Shown here piece by piece: positions 59,071-64,000 of a stretch of 64,000 nt of DNA (its first letter is position 1; the number at the start of each line of letters is the position of its first letter). The position numbers and the translations under genes were made by a program. This DNA comes from Bdellovibrionales bacterium. Its GTDB lineage: Bacteria > Bdellovibrionota > Bdellovibrionia > Bdellovibrionales > JAMPXM01. The DNA is taken from contig JADJOF010000013.1 of the NCBI GenBank assembly GCA_016713885.1, positions 139,841-203,840 of the forward strand, written 5' to 3'. The notes beneath the pieces are model-generated. The model worked only from the letters and a program-made list of their open reading frames with translations, ran no database searches and had not been told where the DNA came from.

Positions 59071-61017
59071 ATGAACCATCTCATCACCGTACTAGGACTC
59101 ATTCTTTCGTGCAGCGACGTCGCGAGCGCCGCGAACGGTCCGGCCGTGAGTTCGATGCTTCGCGAGAGTCGTCAAAGACAAGAGGCTCGGGCAACGGCCT
59201 GTGCTGCCGTGCTCAGTCGGACTCAGTGCAGCTCAGCACAGGCCGCTATTTATTGTGTTGCGATCGATTCCCTGAAGGCGACTTGCAGTAAGAATCTCGA
59301 GGCTTCGGGCTGTTTGGATCTTGCGAAAGAGCTTGGGCCAGAGGTCGCCGCGAAAAAAGTCCGGCGTTGTGATGATGCCGCTGTTTGCAGTGACGGTCTA
59401 AATTGGCAAGAGATGCGCAACTCCTGTGGTGCGGGCCTTCAAGAGTTCGGCAAAGAAGCGTCCGATGCGGTGGTCGCCGCGTGGAAATCGATGCAGGCAT
59501 CGTATGCCGACGCTCGCGCGTGTGACATCGATCTTGAGCGAAAACGAAAGCTCTACGACGACTTCAACAAGACTGTTCCTAAGATTCTATCGGTGAAGCG
59601 TCCCGAGGGTCGGTATTTTGAGCAGGCCACCTGCTATGAGCTTCAGCGCCAGATTGATGGCGCCTATCGGGGGCGAGAAAAACAATATCTTGAGAAATGG
59701 CAAGCTGCCCGCACTGCGAACCCGAAGCTCGTATCAAAACCAGAGCTGCTTTCGGCCGAGTTAAGAGAGTTTCAGTATTGGCTCGACGTGAACGATGCCA
59801 AAAGGCAAAAGGAAACTCAGGAAAAAATCGCGGCGCTCAAAGCGGCGTGGAGCGGTATTCCCGACTATTTGAATTCACTGGGCGTTAAGCTCAGTTGCTA
59901 TAACAGCGCGACTCAGGTTGAGATCGCCTGTCAGGCCGGCGCGGCTTTGGCCGCTATGGCGCTTGGCGGAGGTGCTGCTGCTGCGGGTGGAAAGTTCGCG
60001 CTGAAACTTGCGGAGGCCTCGGGGTCTCTCAAAGTGATGCGAGCGGTGAAAGCCATCGAAAAGAATCGAGACACTGGCGCAGCGGCACCGCTGAAGCTTG
60101 TCGGATCGATGACCGATACTGAGCGCCGAAAACTCATCAAGGCTCTCGGCGTCGTCGACAAAATTAAGGATCCGAAGAAACGAGAGGGTGCAATCGACGC
60201 CATTATCAACGCGCATCATATTTGTGATGGCCAAGGGTTTGGCCCGAAGCTCAAGTACTCCGCTCAGTGTCTTCGTCAAAAGGCGCTCGCATTAAAGAAA
60301 GCGGGCTTTGAGCAACCGGAGCGTGAGCTCCTCATGCGAAACGGAATTGCCGGAAACTATCGCGGCCCTGGCGACTGGCTTATCTTTGAAGATGGTCGTC
60401 TGCCAAACCCCAAGCTTGCGCTCAGTGCCGATCAGATTATGGATAACACCTTGAAGTCGATTGCCGGTTTTGAGGCCAAGCGCGCTGAACAGGCATTTAA
60501 GATCGATGACCTTGCGGGTCTGGTAAAGACCCATAAAGATCTTGGTCGACAGATTTATGCGAAGAGCGGAGGGCGACCGGTGTTTGAGTCATCCGAGCTT
60601 GTGACGAGTCACGAGTCCGTGGTTCTTCGAGCTTACGGGCGCGATATGGACTCCGTCGCTGAGGACGTCTTGAAAGAGGCTCGTCGTCGAGTGAAAGAAG
60701 TGCCTGATTACAAGGGGAAATCTGTAGGCGATATGGTGGATATCGAGTCCGCGAATCTCAAAAAACAGGCCGATCAACTGCTGGCCCAGGCAGCGAAGGA
60801 TGACAACGTCGTCGACTACTATCGAGCTAAAATGCTGCTTGAAACTCGTAAAAAAGTTTTGCTTGAGGCTGATGACGCTGGGATCTCAGTGCACATTGAT
60901 TGGGAGGCCGCCCATGAAGATCTTGAGTTGTTTAACAAGAAGTTCATCAACGGCGACTCCAATAGAAGAAAATGGGTCGAGGAGCTTGAAAAGATCGAGC
61001 GAGCCTTAGCGCTTTAG
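59071..61017 (+). CDS. Large secreted protein behind motAB (648 aa)
   Basis: Signal peptide MNHLITVLGLILSCSDVASA cleaved near ASA-AN. The N-terminal part is Cys-rich (CAAVLSRTQCSSAQAAIYC; DDAAVCSDGLNWQEMRNSC), then coiled helix, an Ala/Gly hydrophobic stretch (AGAALAAMALGGGAAAAGGK near residues 290-309), and a region near residue 365 (ALGVVDKIKDPKKREGAIDA, then INAHHICDGQGFG, CLRQKALALKKAGFEQPERE, LLMRNGIAG) resembling a repeated element seen in predatory-bacterial secreted proteins. Further helical sequence follows. No catalytic residues identified. Co-transcription with motAB is likely (two-base gap), an odd partner for a stator operon. The stop overlaps the convergent L,D-transpeptidase gene by 12 bases. 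Confidence 0.8.
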   Translation: MNHLITVLGLILSCSDVASAANGPAVSSMLRESRQRQEARATACAAVLSRTQCSSAQAAIYCVAIDSLKATCSKNLEASGCLDLAKELGPEVAAKKVRRCDDAAVCSDGLNWQEMRNSCGAGLQEFGKEASDAVVAAWKSMQASYADARACDIDLERKRKLYDDFNKTVPKILSVKRPEGRYFEQATCYELQRQIDGAYRGREKQYLEKWQAARTANPKLVSKPELLSAELREFQYWLDVNDAKRQKETQEKIAALKAAWSGIPDYLNSLGVKLSCYNSATQVEIACQAGAALAAMALGGGAAAAGGKFALKLAEASGSLKVMRAVKAIEKNRDTGAAAPLKLVGSMTDTERRKLIKALGVVDKIKDPKKREGAIDAIINAHHICDGQGFGPKLKYSAQCLRQKALALKKAGFEQPERELLMRNGIAGNYRGPGDWLIFEDGRLPNPKLALSADQIMDNTLKSIAGFEAKRAEQAFKIDDLAGLVKTHKDLGRQIYAKSGGRPVFESSELVTSHESVVLRAYGRDMDSVAEDVLKEARRRVKEVPDYKGKSVGDMVDIESANLKKQADQLLAQAAKDDNVVDYYRAKMLLETRKKVLLEADDAGISVHIDWEAAHEDLELFNKKFINGDSNRRKWVEELEKIERALAL

Positions 61018-62406
61018 CACGGACCCGGGAAGCTTTTGATCTTTGTAGCCGCCAACGCGAAGTCCTTTTGGGTGCGCGTAGTTCTCCAGTAACCCTTGAT
61101 CGACATAGAAGACGCCTTTGAATCTGTCCTGAGCGAGATCGTAGAGGTTGGCTTCAGCGCGAACAATGTCGGCTTCGATCTTCTCGCCCTTAACCTGTTT
61201 TGAAAACTCGACGGCATCGGGATGTTGGTCGATTGTGTAAGAGCCCTCTTCGAGGATCATCTTTGTCTGAACATCGCGGAGCAGCTGTGCGGGACGGTTG
61301 CTTGAGCTTGGATTCAGGCTGCGAACTTGATCTTTCGTGAGAATGAATTCAAATGTCTTTGTTTGCTCAGGGGTATAGCCTGCAAGCTTGCTATCGGCGA
61401 GCGCTTCACGAGCGTAGATTTTTAGGACAGGTGTGCCGACGGGCAAAAGATCTTGAAGATAGGCAATAGCCCGGTTCTCAACACGGGTACAGCCAAAGCT
61501 GCGTGGATCAGAGTAATACTGAGCCAGTTGATCTTTTGAAAGTTGAATAAAGCGATCGCCATCCGCGCCCCAGCCAAGTGTTCCGTGTGTCCACTGGCCC
61601 ATCGCATTGGGGCCGATCTTCGCTGTGTACCAACCAAATGATCCGCGAACTGATCCGCGCGGCTTGCCGTCAACGACAGGCAAGAAGTGCGGCTGTGTCC
61701 AATCCTGAAGCGAAGCTCCCGGAAGCGGAAGCGTCGGATAAGACGAATCGTACCACGACGGAAAGAGGTGCTGCGCATCTTCGTAGAATTTGTTCCACGA
61801 GTCGATGCGATAGTGGCCAAGCGCTGTGCGACGAGTTTTGGCGGGGTTGTTTTCGCCAGCGATCATATCGGTTTCAAAAATCATGTGGTTGGGCTGTCCC
61901 GCGTCGTCAGAAAGACGATACACGCGCAGCTTCTCCGTCGCGATATTTTGAATCATGACGTAGCGAGCTTTTGCTGTGGACTTCACGGGCTCAGTTTGCA
62001 AGTAGGTCACTGGGACAAAAACGGTGGCCTCTGGTACTTGTTGCTGTGACTGAGTCACCGCAACCTGAACCAATTGCTCGTCACCCTGTGGCGTCGGGTC
62101 AACCACGCGAACTTGATCGCCTTGATCAAGTACAGTTGCTGTCGTTTCTGGATTCTGTTCTGGAGTCGTGCGAACTCTGAGTCTCTCCGGCGTTACATAA
62201 GCGGTTTGATCGCGCTGTAGCGCGCTCGGTGCCGTCGTGCTCACTTGCTTTTCGACCTCAGGGTGCCCCGTATTGCCGTCGTTTGTGACCTCTTGCCACT
62301 TGGCCTGGCTGCAGGCGTTCAGGGTCGTCGCGAGAGCGATCACAAAAGCGACTAAAAATAGCGAAGTCGTGCGATGAGTTTGCTTGTTGTTCTGATGTGA
62401 CTTCAT
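61006..62406 (-). CDS. L,D-transpeptidase (YkuD) lipoprotein with SH3-like domain
   Basis: 466 aa from ATG 62406 behind GGAGG. Signal and lipobox TLNA-C near residue 32. An SH3-like region (AYVTPERLRVRTTPEQNPET near residues 69-88, then TVLDQGDQVRVVDP) precedes a YkuD domain with YVMIQNIATEKLRVYRLSD, a candidate His in GQWTHGTLGWG and the catalytic motif SDPRSFGCTRVENRAIAYLQ near residue 290 (S-x-G-C-x-R). A C-terminal about 150 residues follow. It makes 3-3 cross-links or attaches proteins to peptidoglycan in the periplasm. Converges with and overlaps the 648-aa gene by 12 bases, no terminator. Confidence 0.9.
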   Translation of the reverse strand: MKSHQNNKQTHRTTSLFLVAFVIALATTLNACSQAKWQEVTNDGNTGHPEVEKQVSTTAPSALQRDQTAYVTPERLRVRTTPEQNPETTATVLDQGDQVRVVDPTPQGDEQLVQVAVTQSQQQVPEATVFVPVTYLQTEPVKSTAKARYVMIQNIATEKLRVYRLSDDAGQPNHMIFETDMIAGENNPAKTRRTALGHYRIDSWNKFYEDAQHLFPSWYDSSYPTLPLPGASLQDWTQPHFLPVVDGKPRGSVRGSFGWYTAKIGPNAMGQWTHGTLGWGADGDRFIQLSKDQLAQYYSDPRSFGCTRVENRAIAYLQDLLPVGTPVLKIYAREALADSKLAGYTPEQTKTFEFILTKDQVRSLNPSSSNRPAQLLRDVQTKMILEEGSYTIDQHPDAVEFSKQVKGEKIEADIVRAEANLYDLAQDRFKGVFYVDQGLLENYAHPKGLRVGGYKDQKLPGSVLKR

Positions 62407-62570
62407 GGACTACCTCCGGCGCCGAAAACGGCACTTCCGAAGGACAAGTTTACAAATTCAGCGCCATTGCGAGAGGTCGGCGAGTCGTAAGCTGTCGCAT
62501 TTAGGTGGCTTTTGGAGTGTCTGGGGCGTCTAACGAATAGACAGAGTGACGGCGGGCGACGTCACCGCTC

Positions 62571-64000
62571 CCCTCTCCGGCTTTTAGCGGGGTGCGGGAA
62601 CTTTGTAGAAGAATTCGTCAGTGTTTATCGACAGATGGTTCAGATAGCCGCATCGCTGAAGGATCTTTCGGCAATACGAAGTGGGATTCGTGTAGCCGTA
62701 GCCCATTCGCCTTAAAACTTTGATCTTGTTGTTGAGACCTTCGGCGACAGCGGTTGTCAGTCTTGAAGTGATGTAGGCCTCAATGTTCCGACGATATTTT
62801 CGAATCGTTTTGCGAATTTTAGAAATGGCTCAAGTTTCGATTCTCTGACAACTCGGTACCAGGTTGTCAGCGTCTCTCGAAGCCTTTGATCGTCTTCTTG
62901 TCGAGTGCTTTGTGAAAGTATTCGACGAGTAGCATCGCGGTGTGGATCGGCTCATTGATTCTCCGAAGTTTGTCGACAAGTTTCTGCTCGGACTTCGATA
63001 GGTCCTTCTCTCTGGCAACGAGGATAAATCTTCGGTGTGGCTCGAGCATATCGCGACTGACTTTGTCGTTCGTTTCTTTGGCTTTTTGAATTCAAATCGA
63101 CGAACTTTATCGAAGGCTTCGTTCACTTTCTGTGCAAGATGGAATCGATCAACGCAAACTTTGGCGTTCGGGCACTCGCGTTCAATCGCCGCAATAAAGG
63201 GTTCATGCATGTCGACAGCGAAGTGTTCAACCGACATTTTTGCGCCGTCGACAGCACCCTCAAGGCACCAGTCAATGCCGCAGAATCCCGTCCTATGGCG
63301 TTAAATAGGACTTTCCCTTCCTTTGGCGCGACAAGATTTGTGACAAATTCTGGACGCCAACGTTTCGCAAAAGTCGACTCGGTTTTTAACGGCGATCGTT
63401 CGAAAGTGAACTTCGTCGGCCGCAAGGTACGAAACATCGAGGGCCGTCTGGCATGCGCAGATGCTGCATCATCACTGCCATGCGATATTGGTCGAGATCC
63501 CACATTGCCTTTGATCCCATGTCGAGAATACGCCCGACAGCTTCACATGTGATCTCTTCCATGAGTCGACCTGCGACTTCGGCAAGGCCGCAGGTCATTG
63601 AGCTGAACTTTGGATGGATCCAGTCGACATCGGCGACAGCTGTGCGGTCACAATTGTCGCAGTACCCCGAAGCTGCATGAACTTAACCGTCACATGCTGA
63701 AAAACACCAAGCGGCGGCGCACGAAGGATTTTGAGATCCCATTCTTTAACAGTTGAAAATTGCTCGCCGCACAATCGGCAAAAGCAGCTCTCCCGATTTT
63801 GCTGAACTTTGACTGGAGTCGTGTGCAGTTTTTGAAGACCTAAGGTCGATAATTTTGACGTCTTGAAGACCTAAAAACGTGATGATAGTCCGCCTGAAGT
63901 CCATCCTCTGGGTGCTCCTCGCAAAGAGATTTAGTGTCGTGACCAAATCAAACCACAGGACCAAGTGATGGACTATTTCATTTCACGACGTCTTTGACCC
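62571..64000 (-). mobile_element. ISL3-family insertion sequence, copy 2 (right end outside window)
   Basis: Begins with the same CCCTCTCCGGCTTTTAGC left repeat as copy 1 and follows it to the window end, which stops about 20 bases short of the expected right repeat. It is in the same orientation as copy 1 (8415-9868), so the two are direct repeats about 53 kb apart. They differ at more than a dozen single-base indels but only a handful of substitutions. The 164 bases before it (62407-62570) hold the L,D-transpeptidase leader and no gene. A target duplication cannot be tested. Confidence 0.9.
62584..63904 (-). pseudogene. ISL3-family transposase, multiply frameshifted (copy 2)
   Basis: Same protein as copy 1 but broken at several places: lost bases in T runs near 62810 and 63080, a lost G near 62878, a short A run at 63370, an added G near 63441 and a short G run near 63667. 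It keeps RRMGYGYTNP near 62688-62712, the intact form of the ISL3 motif that copy 1 has lost, and fragments of both zinc-finger and DDE parts (MTCGLAEVAGRL; CVDRFHLA in another frame). As written it cannot be active. Confidence 0.85.

Noticed and set aside
59071..61017. Polymorphic toxin
   Set aside because: The Ala/Gly hydrophobic stretch is suggestive, but no toxin domain, secretion signal of T6SS/T5SS type or immunity gene is present.

Overview
The window looks like chromosomal DNA of a Bdellovibrionota-type bacterium. Grounds: a TIGR02147-type regulator (a family seen mainly in Bdellovibrio relatives and Fibrobacteres), a polar-flagellum gene set (fliD, fliS, motA, motB, a DUF2802-like coiled-coil protein), Gram-negative envelope genes (pal, a cpoB-like gene, an outer-membrane barrel protein) and an unusually high share of secreted or lipid-anchored proteins of unknown function. 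The phylum call is inference; there is no rRNA in the window.

Layout. 1-8137 (minus strand) is a six-gene run of secreted proteins, one split by an IS200-like element (about 6708-7346). 8415-9868 is an ISL3-family element with an exact 8-bp target duplication. 9933-19867 (plus) holds a stand-alone adenylation enzyme, fliD, fliS, an export-chaperone-like coiled-coil gene, then a tight block of a TPR protein, a Maf-like Rossmann protein and two GT9 glycosyltransferases, which I read as a flagellin-modification cluster. 19898-23690 is an overlapping chain of histidine kinase, response regulator, PilZ-like protein, rsmD and coaD. 23790-32952 mixes an aminotransferase, a GNAT enzyme, secreted proteins, the TIGR02147 regulator, a second DDE insertion sequence (29403-30648), a C39-like protein and an esterase lipoprotein. 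33020-35918 (minus) is the glyoxylate shunt, aceB-aceA. 36154-44005 holds a DUF2802-like protein, a TPR/winged-helix regulator with a lipoprotein, an SSB paralogue and a very large HExxH/propeller/barrel protein. 44113-49699 is pal, a cpoB-like gene and tsaD-rsmA-smpB, plus a charged lipoprotein and a LuxR-type regulator. 49745-57172 holds an rluB-like gene, unknowns, dsbD and a lipase-like hydrolase. 57295-62406 is motA-motB with a co-directional 648-residue secreted protein and an L,D-transpeptidase lipoprotein. From 62571 the window ends inside a second ISL3 copy in the same orientation.

Cross-cutting observation: at least eight genes are split by 1-2 base indels, most in or beside short homopolymers (including coaD, which should be essential), and the two ISL3 copies differ mainly by indels. 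This pattern fits uncorrected consensus errors better than gene decay, so I give restored reading frames where possible. Several starts were moved inward from the longest open frame because a Shine-Dalgarno motif and a signal peptide support the inner start. Four hairpins bury a ribosome-binding site or start region (IS200 tnpA, aceB, ssb, the gene after pal), and three genes look leaderless. No rRNA, tRNA or CRISPR array was seen.
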